A DNA stretch of 37,006 nucleotides from an uncultured Bacilli bacterium (GTDB lineage Bacteria; Bacillota_I; Bacilli_A; RF39; UBA660): NCBI GenBank assembly GCA_947623995.1, contig CANQIN010000006.1:1-37006 (forward strand). The letters are read 5' to 3'. The notes under the pieces were generated by a model, which made no database searches, was not told the origin of the DNA, and was given only the letters and a program-made list of their open reading frames with translations. Below are positions 1 through 8,745 of the stretch, one piece after another (within the stretch, counting starts at the first letter, position 1; every line of letters begins with the position of its first letter). The translations under genes were made by a program, and so were the position numbers.

Positions 1-25
1 TACTTTACAAAATTATAAATCATTC

Positions 26-54
26 TTGACTTATAATAATTTATCTTTTAAAAT
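26..54 (+). promoter_or_regulatory. Putative sigma-A promoter for the first pilin-like gene (TTGACT-N17-TAAAAT)
   Basis: TTGACT at 26-31, 17-bp spacer, TAAAAT at 49-54; GAGG RBS at ~69-72 ahead of ATG at 82. Confidence 0.5.
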
Positions 55-81
55 TAGATTATAGAAATGAGGTTTTTAAAT

Positions 82-474
82 ATGTCAAATTTATTAATAG
101 GAGCTGTTAATTTTTGTGCTAATACTGCAAATATATGGCAAATTGTTGGATATGTATTATTAGTATTTAAAATTGTTATTCCAATTATTTTAATTGTATT
201 TGGAATGTTGGATTTAGGAAAGGCTGTTGTCGGAAGCAAAGATGATGATATTAAAAAAGCTGTTAAACAACTTGCAATGCGTGCTGTTGCAGCTGTAGTT
301 ATATTCTTTATTCCAACATTAGTAAGTATGATTTTAGGTTTAGTATCTAATTTTCAAAATTCTGGAGCTAGAGAAGATTTTAATGTATGCCGTCGTTGTA
401 TAACTAATCCAAGTGATGATTGTCCTGAAGCACCTGATGCTTGGAATGGCGACTATTCTACTATAGATGAATAA
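82..474 (+). CDS. VirB2/TrbC pilin-like small membrane protein (stand-alone copy 1 of the repeated two-TM module)
   Basis: Two hydrophobic helices with motif GYVLLVFKIVIPIILIVFGMLDLGKAVVGSKDDDIKKAV...RAVAAVVIFFIPTLV and C-terminal CRRC; start moved to ATG 82, which has a better RBS than ATG 67. Confidence 0.75.
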   Translation: MSNLLIGAVNFCANTANIWQIVGYVLLVFKIVIPIILIVFGMLDLGKAVVGSKDDDIKKAVKQLAMRAVAAVVIFFIPTLVSMILGLVSNFQNSGAREDFNVCRRCITNPSDDCPEAPDAWNGDYSTIDE

Positions 475-482
475 TGTAAACT

Positions 483-508
483 AGAAAGTAATTAAACTTT
501 CTTTTTTT
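483..508 (+). terminator. Rho-independent terminator after first pilin-like gene
   Basis: AGAAAGT-AATTAA-ACTTTCT followed by a T tract. Confidence 0.65.
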
Positions 509-544
509 ATGACTTAATGTTAAAATAATTAAAAAGGTGAAGAA

Positions 545-1996
545 ATGAAAAAGTTAAAATATTCGTTTTTTATTATATTATTAATTGCTTTTAGTTTTGT
601 TAATATCAAATCTATTAACGCTTTAAGTAAAAAAGAAGCTGTTAATAAAGTTAATAATTATATAGTAGGGGCTATAAAGGATAATACATGGAAAGTTAGC
701 AATTCAGAAACTGATAAAGATTTTTATGATATAGAAATCTTTATAGGTAATATTAATAACGATTCAAATTTAAAAGAAGCAATTAATGGTGTTGCATATC
801 TATCACCAACAGACCATGAATCTTATAAATCAACTGTTTTATTGTTTGGATGTAAAAATGCTGATAAATGTGATGATGAACATAATTTTGAATATAATAT
901 TCATTTTAGATTAAAAAATGATGATAGTGGTAATATTTTTCTTTATACAGATTATTTTGTTACAAAAGATGAGTACAATGGGATGAAAAAAGCTAAAAAA
1001 GTATTGTATACTATAACTACTAATCGAAAAGGTTTGGAAGGAAATATAGTAAAAGAAGGTAGTTATTCGCAAAGCGTAAATATAAATGAAGATGAGATAG
1101 ATAAAACTGAAGGTAGGAGTGGCAATCCTAAATTAATTAGTGAGAACGAAACTATTACTATTCCAGAAAAAGATGATAGTTTTTGGAATGATTCAGGATT
1201 AAATAAATGTTATTATATTAAATTTAATTTCAGCAAATTTAAATTTGCTAGATATATTATTGAAGATAAAAATGCTGCTGGAAGTAATATTTTTATAAAT
1301 AGTACTGATTTAGCTAAAAATATTGTTGAAGATTGTAAAGATGGTGGGGTTTTTGGGATATCTAAAGATAATGTGTATGCTATTTGCAATTCTTTTGGTA
1401 AAACATATACTTTTAAGTACAAAGATAGTACCGAATTAAATACATGCACTGATAAGCAAAAAAAAGATGCAGAAAGCCAAAATGGAGAAGGTACAACTAA
1501 GTTGTTAACAAAGGAAGAACAAGAACAAATAATTAAGGATAATAAAGAAAAATATAAGGAAGATAATGGTAATTGGGACCCCAATAAATTATGTGATAAT
1601 GGCAATTGCAATATAGATATAACTAAGTTTTGTAATGACCCTTATGTGGCACGTACTTTAAAATTTTTAGGATTATTATTAGCAATAGCAAAAGTTTTAG
1701 TTCCAGCTTTAATAATTGGTCTTGGCTTTGTTGATTTGGCTAAAATTGTGATATCTGGAAAAATGGATGAAGCTAAAAAACAAGGAATAAATATAATTAA
1801 AAGAGTAGTAATTGGAGTTGTAATTTTCCTTATTCCAACCATTTTAATAACAATATATAATGTAGCATATAGTATAGCTAATGATAGTGAAGAAACATTA
1901 AATGGAGAATTAAATGTTCCTACTAATTTTAAAAATTGTGTTGGATGTATATTAGATGCTAATAATAAAGAAGCTTGTGTTGTAAATTCAGATTAA
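545..1996 (+). CDS. Secreted/surface protein with N-terminal signal segment, large extracytoplasmic region and C-terminal VirB2-like two-TM module
   Basis: N-terminal hydrophobic signal (MKKLKYSFFIILLIAFSFVNIKSINA); C-terminal ARTLKFLGLLLAIAKVLVPALIIGLGFVDLAKIVISGKMDEAKKQ...RVVIGVVIFLIPTI...NCVGCIL. Confidence 0.7.
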   Translation: MKKLKYSFFIILLIAFSFVNIKSINALSKKEAVNKVNNYIVGAIKDNTWKVSNSETDKDFYDIEIFIGNINNDSNLKEAINGVAYLSPTDHESYKSTVLLFGCKNADKCDDEHNFEYNIHFRLKNDDSGNIFLYTDYFVTKDEYNGMKKAKKVLYTITTNRKGLEGNIVKEGSYSQSVNINEDEIDKTEGRSGNPKLISENETITIPEKDDSFWNDSGLNKCYYIKFNFSKFKFARYIIEDKNAAGSNIFINSTDLAKNIVEDCKDGGVFGISKDNVYAICNSFGKTYTFKYKDSTELNTCTDKQKKDAESQNGEGTTKLLTKEEQEQIIKDNKEKYKEDNGNWDPNKLCDNGNCNIDITKFCNDPYVARTLKFLGLLLAIAKVLVPALIIGLGFVDLAKIVISGKMDEAKKQGINIIKRVVIGVVIFLIPTILITIYNVAYSIANDSEETLNGELNVPTNFKNCVGCILDANNKEACVVNSD

Positions 1997-2012
1997 GAAA
2001 GAAGTGAGTTTG

Positions 2013-2606
2013 ATGAAAATTGATTCAGTTGAATTACAGAAAATTGCGGTTAGACAAAGCCAATATCCTGAGAATAATAAACCTGAATTTTTGTTAGTTG
2101 GAAGAAGTAATGTTGGTAAATCTAGTTTTATAAATGCTGTAATAGGCCGTAAAAATTATGCTAGGACATCAAGTAAACCTGGTAAAACCCAAACGTTAAA
2201 TTTTTATTTAATTAATAATGAATTTTATTTAATAGATGTTCCAGGTTATGGATATGCTAATGTTTCAAAAGAAGTAAATAAGAAAATGGGATTGATGATT
2301 GAAGAATACATTAAAAGTAGAGGTAATTTAAGTCATGTATTTTTACTTATTGATTATCGTCATAAACCAACTGAAGATGATATCTTAATGTATAATTATT
2401 TACAATATTATAATTTAGATACAACGGTTATTGCTACTAAATATGATAAAGTAGGAGCCTCTTCTAGGATCAGTCAAGATAAGTTAATAAATGAAACATT
2501 AAAAATAGATGAATTTATTCATTTTTCATCTACTACTAAAAAAGGAAGAGAAGAAATATATAAAATTATTTTAAAAATTTTGGGAAAAAGTGACAAAGAA
2601 GAGTAA
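2013..2606 (+). CDS. engB: Ribosome biogenesis GTP-binding protein YsxC/EngB
   Basis: GRSNVGKSS (G1), GKTQTLNFY, DVPGYGYA (G3), TKYDK (G4); typical ~195 aa length; ORF track starts at upstream GTG 2004. Confidence 0.93.
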   Translation: MKIDSVELQKIAVRQSQYPENNKPEFLLVGRSNVGKSSFINAVIGRKNYARTSSKPGKTQTLNFYLINNEFYLIDVPGYGYANVSKEVNKKMGLMIEEYIKSRGNLSHVFLLIDYRHKPTEDDILMYNYLQYYNLDTTVIATKYDKVGASSRISQDKLINETLKIDEFIHFSSTTKKGREEIYKIILKILGKSDKEE

Positions 2607-2635
2607 AATATAGAGATTTTTATTTTAGGGTATGG

Positions 2636-2641
2636 TATAAT
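2636..2641 (+). promoter_or_regulatory. Putative extended -10 box (TGGTATAAT)
   Basis: TATAAT preceded by TGG, upstream of GTG/RBS of the ORF at 2666. Confidence 0.4.
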
Positions 2642-2665
2642 TTAGAAGAGTAGGAGCGTGATAAG

Positions 2666-3253
2666 GTGAAAAAAATACTGTTATTACTATTTTTATTTTT
2701 TTTAATTCCGACTGTTTATGCTTCTAGTTCTATTAAGTATTTACTTGAAAATAATCAAATTGAAATTATTAATTCAAATTCTAATGAAATAATAAAAATG
2801 GTAAAATCTAATAATAAAAAAAATACTAATAATGATTCTAATGATATCTCACCAACTGATTGGGGTAAAGTTGAAGATACAGATTTAGAAACCATTTGTA
2901 GTAAGCCAGAGCTTAGAAAACCATTAAAATTTATTGGCACGATAATATCAATTCTTAAAATTGCAATACCAATTTTAATTATAATATTTGGTATTATTGA
3001 CTTATTTAAAGCAATTCCTAATTCTAAAGATGACCGAATAATGGTTGCAATTAAGTCTATTGGTGTGAGATTTATTGCTGGTGTATTTATTTTCTTTATT
3101 CCGGGAATTATCCAGTTAATACTTGACTGGGTAAATGAATGGAGTAATTATCAGAATACTTGGTGTTGTTGTACTCAATGTATTTTAGATTCTGGAAAGT
3201 GTGATGTCAATTCATGTAGTAGTGATTCATGTAAAATAGGAGGTATGAATTAA
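2666..3253 (+). CDS. VirB2-like small membrane protein (module copy 3) with signal peptide
   Basis: GTG start; signal peptide; KPLKFIGTIISILKIAIPILIIIFGIIDLFKAIPNSKDDRIMVAIKSIGVRFIAGVFIFFIPGI; Cys-rich tail WCCCTQCILDSGKCD. Confidence 0.75.
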   Translation: MKKILLLLFLFFLIPTVYASSSIKYLLENNQIEIINSNSNEIIKMVKSNNKKNTNNDSNDISPTDWGKVEDTDLETICSKPELRKPLKFIGTIISILKIAIPILIIIFGIIDLFKAIPNSKDDRIMVAIKSIGVRFIAGVFIFFIPGIIQLILDWVNEWSNYQNTWCCCTQCILDSGKCDVNSCSSDSCKIGGMN

Positions 3254-3738
3254 TGAAAAAATATTTAGTATTATTAATAACTATAATATGTTTTGTAGGA
3301 ATTAAAAATGTTTATGCAGAAAATGCAAATTATAATATGAGAGTAAATATTGCTAACATTAAAGGTGAATATATTAAATTAGATGATGAAAATGAAGAAG
3401 TAAAATCAGCAATTAGTAATAAAAATCCATGTGTTAAATTGAAATCACCATTAAAATTTATTGGTTATATTTTACTTATTGTTAAAATTGTTATTCCTTT
3501 ATTATTAATTATTTTTGGTATTATTGATTTATTTAAAGCTGTTACGGGAGGCAAAGATGGAGAAGTAACTAAGTCTTTAAAAACTTTTGTATTTAGGCTT
3601 ATTGCAGGAGTTGCTATCTTCTTTATTCCAACAATTATTAGCTTTGTCTTTACATTGGTTGATGGATTTGATGACGTTGAATCTGAATATGAGTTATGTC
3701 AAAAATGTATTTTGAATGTAAGCAGTTGTGATAAGTGA
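3253..3738 (+). CDS. VirB2-like small membrane protein (module copy 4) with signal peptide
   Basis: TAATG overlap with previous gene; SPLKFIGYILLIVKIVIPLLLIIFGIIDLFKAVTGGKDGEVTKSLKTFVFRLIAGVAIFFIPTI; tail ELCQKCILNVSSC. Confidence 0.78.
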   Translation: MKKYLVLLITIICFVGIKNVYAENANYNMRVNIANIKGEYIKLDDENEEVKSAISNKNPCVKLKSPLKFIGYILLIVKIVIPLLLIIFGIIDLFKAVTGGKDGEVTKSLKTFVFRLIAGVAIFFIPTIISFVFTLVDGFDDVESEYELCQKCILNVSSCDK

Positions 3739-3765
3739 AAACATAATTGTTTTCATTTTTTTTTT
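3736..3765 (+). terminator. Rho-independent terminator whose stem includes the TGA stop codon
   Basis: TGAAAACA-TAAT-TGTTTTCA perfect 8-bp stem followed by about 10 T. Confidence 0.7.
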
Positions 3766-3775
3766 ATGTTATACT
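3747..3775 (+). promoter_or_regulatory. Putative promoter overlapping the terminator
   Basis: TTGTTT about 17 bp upstream of TATACT, ahead of ATG 3799. Confidence 0.4.
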
Positions 3776-3798
3776 TGCTATGTTAAGGGTGTTAATTT

Positions 3799-4194
3799 AT
3801 GAAGAAAAAACAGATTTTTATATTATTGATATTATTAATTATTTTTTATACTAATCCTGTTTTAGCAGATAATTATACTAAAAGTTACTGCACGGGATTA
3901 AAAAGTACTTTAAGAATTGTTGGAGAAATTATTAATGTTATTAGAATTGTTGTACCTTTAATAATTATTGGCTTGGCATTTGCTGATTTATTTAAAACAG
4001 TAACAGCTGGTAAAGATGATTATATTTTTAAATCAATAAAATCAATTGCAACTAGATTAATTTTAGGCGTATTGATTTTCTTTATTCCAGCTATTTTAGA
4101 GTTTGGATTTAGTTTGGTAGATGAATGGACTGATTATGAAACTAATTATCATGAATGTGTAACTTGTGTATTGAATGTTAAAGAATGCCGTTAG
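3799..4194 (+). CDS. VirB2-like small membrane protein (module copy 5) with signal peptide
   Basis: STLRIVGEIINVIRIVVPLIIIGLAFADLFKTVTAGKDDYIFKSIKSIATRLILGVLIFFIPAI; tail ECVTCVLNVKEC. Confidence 0.78.
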   Translation: MKKKQIFILLILLIIFYTNPVLADNYTKSYCTGLKSTLRIVGEIINVIRIVVPLIIIGLAFADLFKTVTAGKDDYIFKSIKSIATRLILGVLIFFIPAILEFGFSLVDEWTDYETNYHECVTCVLNVKECR

Positions 4195-5416
4195 GAGTGT
4201 GGCAAAATTGCAAGGACCAATTTTTGTTAAATTTTTTAGATGGGTTATTTTTGTATTCATTATTGGATGCTTTTCTTTTTTTAGTTTAAAACTTGTTTTG
4301 GCAATTAATAATTCGACTGCAAAAGATAATGAAAAAAGAATTTTATTGGAAGCTGCTCATGGCTCTGGATATATGCCTAATGGTAATGATGAATGTAATC
4401 ATGCCAGTAATACTATTGATGGAATAACATATTATGAAAATTTAGAATCTCGAATTATGATTAATAAAATAGCTGGATATTTAAAGACGGCAAATATTCC
4501 ATATGAAATAAGTAATGAAATTGTTGGCGACGAATATTTTGCTAATAGTAGTTGGCAAAGAAATGATTGCAACCCAATAGGTGATAAATGTTGTGGTTTT
4601 AGACAAGGAACTATTGGTAATTACAGCCCTCTATTATATAGTCATATTGATTCCGTTGGTGCAGACAAATATTTGTTTGCTTTAGAACTTCATTTTAATG
4701 ATTACCAAGAAAATAATATACCAAATGAAAGTGTTGTGTTGGTTAAAGATGTAAAAGAACCTTTTACTACTAATGGCAAAAAAATTACAGATGCAGTTGA
4801 TAAAATAATAGGTACAAGTGGTTCAAAAGTTGCAAATGACTATCAATATTTAAATACAAATTTAGAAACATTTAATAATTTATATGTTAAAAGAAATATA
4901 CCAGTGTATTATTTAGAAACTTTTTCTATGAATAATAATAAGCAATTAGAAAAATATCTTAGTAAAAAAGAAGAATTAGCTAAAGAAATAGCTCAAGCAT
5001 TAATTGAGATATCTGGAAATGAAATAAATTTAGATGCCGAGGAAGATGAATTTACTGTTGGTAGAAAAAGTGATCCTTTTAAAAATTATTCCTTAATAGT
5101 TAATAATAATGATTTTAATTGTAAAGCTATACTAGTTGATATTAATACTGGTGAACTAAATAATTTAGGAAAATTATTGCAAGATATTTTTACAATAATT
5201 AAAATTATGGGACCTGTATTAGCTATTTGTCTTTCTATTATTGACTTTATTAAGGCATTATCTTCTAATGAACCTAGTAAAGAACAAAAAAATGCTTTAA
5301 AAAGAACAGTTATAAGATTAGTAATTGCAATTATTTTGCTGTTTTTGCCTTACTTACTAGATTTATTATTTCATTCATTTGGTTTATATGATATTAGCCG
5401 ATGTGGGATAGAATAG
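4175..5416 (+). CDS. N-acetylmuramoyl-L-alanine amidase (Amidase_3-like) fused to C-terminal VirB2-like two-TM module
   Basis: N-terminal TM; ordered LLEAAHGSG, NLESRI, ELHFND, YYLETF match Amidase_3 zinc-ligand/catalytic pattern; C-terminal LLQDIFTIIKIMGPVLAICLSIIDFIKALSSNEPSKEQKNALKRTVIRLVIAIILLFLPYLLDLLF. Real start may be GTG 4199 or TTG 4208 (RBS TAGGAG). Confidence 0.75.
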   Translation: MLKNAVRSVAKLQGPIFVKFFRWVIFVFIIGCFSFFSLKLVLAINNSTAKDNEKRILLEAAHGSGYMPNGNDECNHASNTIDGITYYENLESRIMINKIAGYLKTANIPYEISNEIVGDEYFANSSWQRNDCNPIGDKCCGFRQGTIGNYSPLLYSHIDSVGADKYLFALELHFNDYQENNIPNESVVLVKDVKEPFTTNGKKITDAVDKIIGTSGSKVANDYQYLNTNLETFNNLYVKRNIPVYYLETFSMNNNKQLEKYLSKKEELAKEIAQALIEISGNEINLDAEEDEFTVGRKSDPFKNYSLIVNNNDFNCKAILVDINTGELNNLGKLLQDIFTIIKIMGPVLAICLSIIDFIKALSSNEPSKEQKNALKRTVIRLVIAIILLFLPYLLDLLFHSFGLYDISRCGIE

Positions 5417-5428
5417 AGGTTTAAAGTA

Positions 5429-6406
5429 ATGAAAAAAATATTATATTTTATGGTTTTATTCTTATTATTTCCAATGATAACTTTTGCTTATAATCTTAAT
5501 ACTGAAGGTATGAATAAAGAAATTGCTAATTTAATAGAAGAATTAGAAATAGATTGGCCAAGTGGATTAGATGAAGGCAGATTAGAAATAATAAGACAAG
5601 CAGGATTAATGATTAATAAAGGAACTACTTATGGAGGTCATACTGGTATATGTTATACTAATAAACCACCAAGTTTAGATTGCTCAGCTTATGTTTCTTT
5701 AGTTTTTCATCGTGCTGGAGTAACAGAAGTTGGGTGTGATTGGACTACCGCTGGATTTACTGGTTCTAGTTCATTTGAAAATATTAATGAATCAGATTTA
5801 AGACCAGGTGATATTGGCTTAAATAATGATACTCAAGCAACGGGTAATGCTAATCATGTTGGAATATATGTTGGAAAAAGAAATGGAAATAATATTTGGT
5901 TTCATAGTTCTAATTATAATGGAGTATCAGGACCACAAGTAAGAGAAGGTAACAATAATTTTGCCGTTTTTAAAAGATATAATAAATGGAATGAAGTGCA
6001 TGTTAGTAGCTCTAGTTCTAATTCTGGTATTGGTGGTGAATTAGGGGGCAGATTAGATGATCCATATGTCAATATGTCTTTAAATACTTCAAATGATTTT
6101 AATTGTGAAAATATATTTTATACAATGAATAGTGATGGTTCAAAAAGTGAAAAAACTTTAAAAGTAATATTAGATTGGTTATTTAATGCAATTACTTTTG
6201 TAGCACCTATTATTGCAATTATTTTAACAATTATTGATTATATAAAAATTATATCTAATAATAGTTCAGATGGATTAAAAAAAGCTAATATTAGAATGAT
6301 AAAAAGAATGGCTATTGCTATTTTAATTGTATTTTTACCATTTTTATTAGAATTTTTATTTAATATTTTTGGACTTTATGATTTAAGTAATTGTGGTATT
6401 TCATAA
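5429..6406 (+). CDS. NlpC/P60-type cell-wall hydrolase fused to C-terminal VirB2-like two-TM module
   Basis: Signal peptide; LDCSAYVSLVFHRAGV (catalytic Cys), RPGDIG, NHVGIYVG (catalytic His); C-terminal ILDWLFNAITFVAPIIAIILTIIDYIKIISNNSSDGLKKANIRMIKRMAIAILIVFLPFLLEFLF. Confidence 0.82.
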   Translation: MKKILYFMVLFLLFPMITFAYNLNTEGMNKEIANLIEELEIDWPSGLDEGRLEIIRQAGLMINKGTTYGGHTGICYTNKPPSLDCSAYVSLVFHRAGVTEVGCDWTTAGFTGSSSFENINESDLRPGDIGLNNDTQATGNANHVGIYVGKRNGNNIWFHSSNYNGVSGPQVREGNNNFAVFKRYNKWNEVHVSSSSSNSGIGGELGGRLDDPYVNMSLNTSNDFNCENIFYTMNSDGSKSEKTLKVILDWLFNAITFVAPIIAIILTIIDYIKIISNNSSDGLKKANIRMIKRMAIAILIVFLPFLLEFLFNIFGLYDLSNCGIS

Positions 6407-6419
6407 ATTATTGTATAAT
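6391..6419 (+). promoter_or_regulatory. Putative sigma-A promoter before VirB6-like gene
   Basis: TTGTGG-N17-TATAAT. Confidence 0.5.
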
Positions 6420-6465
6420 GTTGTGTGTAGAAGATTAATTTTAAATAGATTGGAGGTTTTAGCTT

Positions 6466-8727
6466 ATGTTAATAATGTCTCTTGGTACTTGGTTAAATAA
6501 TATGTTTCATAAAATATTATTATTAATTGATGGTTGTATTTATTGGGCTGTTTCACAAGTATATCAAATTTTTATTAAATTAGCTGATGCTAGAATCTTT
6601 CAAGATGCTTTTTTTAGTAATTTTGCTAAAAGAATATATGCTATTATTGGCGTCGTAATGTTATTTTATTTAGCATACGCTTTACTTAATTCTTTAGTAG
6701 ACCCAGATAAAGCAACTTCTGGTGATAAAAGTTTAACTAAACTTGCTCAAAATATAGTTATTTCTTTAGTTTTATTAGGCTTCCTTCCTACTATTTTTGA
6801 TTATGCTTATAAAGTACAAGGTGTTATTTTTAAAGAAAATGTGATTGGAACAATTATTTTTGGAACTGGTTCTACTAATTCAGATAATATTATTCAATAT
6901 GGAAATTATATGGCATATACTGCATTAAATCCTTTTTTAAATCCGGCTAATTATAACGTTAGATTAGATGATAATTATAGTTGGTTTGATTTAAAATATG
7001 ATTTAATAGAAAATGGTAATTTTACTAATTTACCAGTTTTATCAGATTGGGCTGTAGAAGACCAAAAAACAATTAGTGAGTCTTTAGTACCAAATGATGA
7101 TGGTGAGCCTGAAGTTATTTCTGAAGGAGAAATGGTTCCTTTAAATTATAGACCTATTATTTCAACAGCTTGTGGAGTAGCATTGCTATATATTATATTT
7201 TCATTTTGTTTAGATTTAGGTATTAGGATTGTAAAATTTGCTTTTTGCCAGTTAATTGCCCCTATACCTGTTGTTTTAAGAATGCTTCCAGGAAAAAAAG
7301 GAACATTTGATAAATGGCTTAAATTAACTTTAACGGTTTATTTTGAAGTTTTTATTAGAGTAGGAATAATGTATTTAGTAATTTATTTTTTTAGTGAAAT
7401 AGCTAATATGGATATGTTTAAATATGCAACTAGTGGAATTCAAGGTTTAATAGTATTGGCTATTATATTATTAGGTTTACTTGCTTTTGCCAAGCAAGCT
7501 CCTAAAATGCTAAGTGATATGTTAGGACTTGATTCAGGTAATATTAAACTTGGTATTAAAGATAAGTTAAAAGCTGGTGGCTTCTTTGCGGCTGGTGCTG
7601 CTATAGGAGGTGGAGCATTATCAATAGGTCGTAATTTGGTTGCAGGTGGGAAAAATTTTGTTAATCAATGGAGGACAAATAAAGAGCTGGCTGATAGGGA
7701 ATTTGCTTATCATCGAGAAAATGCAAGATATGAAAATGACCATTGGAATAGAGCTGGCGAAGCTTTAGATAATGCAAGAGCAGTTGGAGCATATGGAAAA
7801 CTGATTGGTCGAACTTTATTTAATGGGATAGGAGTTGGCTTATCTGCGGCAGGTGGTGGAATATCAGGATTAACTAGAGGTGGATATAAAGCAAAAGATG
7901 CTAAAAACTTGCATGATACTCGTAATGCTTCAATATCGGCAGCTGCTGAAGCAGAAGCAGCTAGAGCTGCAAGAGATGGTCGTGCTGATGCAGCTAGAGA
8001 TGCTAATCCAGATATTGCAGGAATTCCAATTATTGGTGGAGCATTGGCTTCGGGAGCTCAAGCAGTTCAAAATGCTGCAATTTCGGCTAATAATTTAATT
8101 CAGGGCGAAGCAAGTTATACCTTAACTGAATCTGAAAAAGCTCGTAAAGAAGTATTAGAAAAATGGCAATCACTTGTTAAAAACTATGAAAATTTATGGA
8201 AGGGCGAAAAAGCTTATGTTGATGCTGAAGCAAATCAAAGAAATGCTCATGTAGAAGCTGCTGTTGCTCAAAATGAATTTAATAATTTTGCTGCTAGTGT
8301 GAATAATGATTATCGTAATGAATTTACAAGAATTATGAATAGTAATCCAAACAAGAAAGTTGAAGATGCAAGTAGAGAAGCGTATAATACTGTTAGACAA
8401 AACCTTAGTCAAGCTGAAAAAACTCAGTTATTAAATCAAAAAGACCAATTTGCAAAGTTATTTAAAGAAATGCAACAAGCTAATAAAGCTTCATCAAAAG
8501 CAGATAGTATTTTAAAAGCTACAGTTGATGAAATTAAGAGAACTAAAGATTCTGCATTAACTTCTAATATGGCTCAAATTGATAACTTCCGTAAAAATCA
8601 TTCAATGTATGCTCAATATATTGGAAAAGAAGGGGATACTATTGATAAAAAACCAGTAACTAATGAATTAAATAGTTTAAGATTAAAAGAAGATACATTA
8701 TTGCAAAGAAAACAAGATAATAAATAA
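6466..8727 (+). CDS. VirB6/TrbL-like polytopic T4SS membrane protein with long Ala-rich coiled-coil-like C-terminal region
   Basis: About 6 TM helices in first ~330 aa, position upstream of PrgI- and VirB4-like genes; C-terminal ~380 aa rich in A/E/N/K. Confidence 0.72.
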   Translation: MLIMSLGTWLNNMFHKILLLIDGCIYWAVSQVYQIFIKLADARIFQDAFFSNFAKRIYAIIGVVMLFYLAYALLNSLVDPDKATSGDKSLTKLAQNIVISLVLLGFLPTIFDYAYKVQGVIFKENVIGTIIFGTGSTNSDNIIQYGNYMAYTALNPFLNPANYNVRLDDNYSWFDLKYDLIENGNFTNLPVLSDWAVEDQKTISESLVPNDDGEPEVISEGEMVPLNYRPIISTACGVALLYIIFSFCLDLGIRIVKFAFCQLIAPIPVVLRMLPGKKGTFDKWLKLTLTVYFEVFIRVGIMYLVIYFFSEIANMDMFKYATSGIQGLIVLAIILLGLLAFAKQAPKMLSDMLGLDSGNIKLGIKDKLKAGGFFAAGAAIGGGALSIGRNLVAGGKNFVNQWRTNKELADREFAYHRENARYENDHWNRAGEALDNARAVGAYGKLIGRTLFNGIGVGLSAAGGGISGLTRGGYKAKDAKNLHDTRNASISAAAEAEAARAARDGRADAARDANPDIAGIPIIGGALASGAQAVQNAAISANNLIQGEASYTLTESEKARKEVLEKWQSLVKNYENLWKGEKAYVDAEANQRNAHVEAAVAQNEFNNFAASVNNDYRNEFTRIMNSNPNKKVEDASREAYNTVRQNLSQAEKTQLLNQKDQFAKLFKEMQQANKASSKADSILKATVDEIKRTKDSALTSNMAQIDNFRKNHSMYAQYIGKEGDTIDKKPVTNELNSLRLKEDTLLQRKQDNK

Positions 8728-8745
8728 TAGAAATGGGGAATATAG

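Noticed and set aside
54-239. Minus-strand ORF overlapping first pilin-like gene
   Set aside because: Shadow of a well-supported coding gene; no RBS or recognisable motif.
1213-1611. 132-aa minus-strand ORF
   Set aside because: Antisense to the 545-1996 gene; low-complexity composition typical of shadow ORFs in AT-rich DNA.
7880-8098. 72-aa plus-strand ORF within the VirB6-like gene
   Set aside because: Out-of-frame shadow in an Ala/Glu-rich region; repetitive M/L/Q composition.
8194-8412. 72-aa minus-strand ORF
   Set aside because: Antisense to the VirB6-like C-terminal region; no support.
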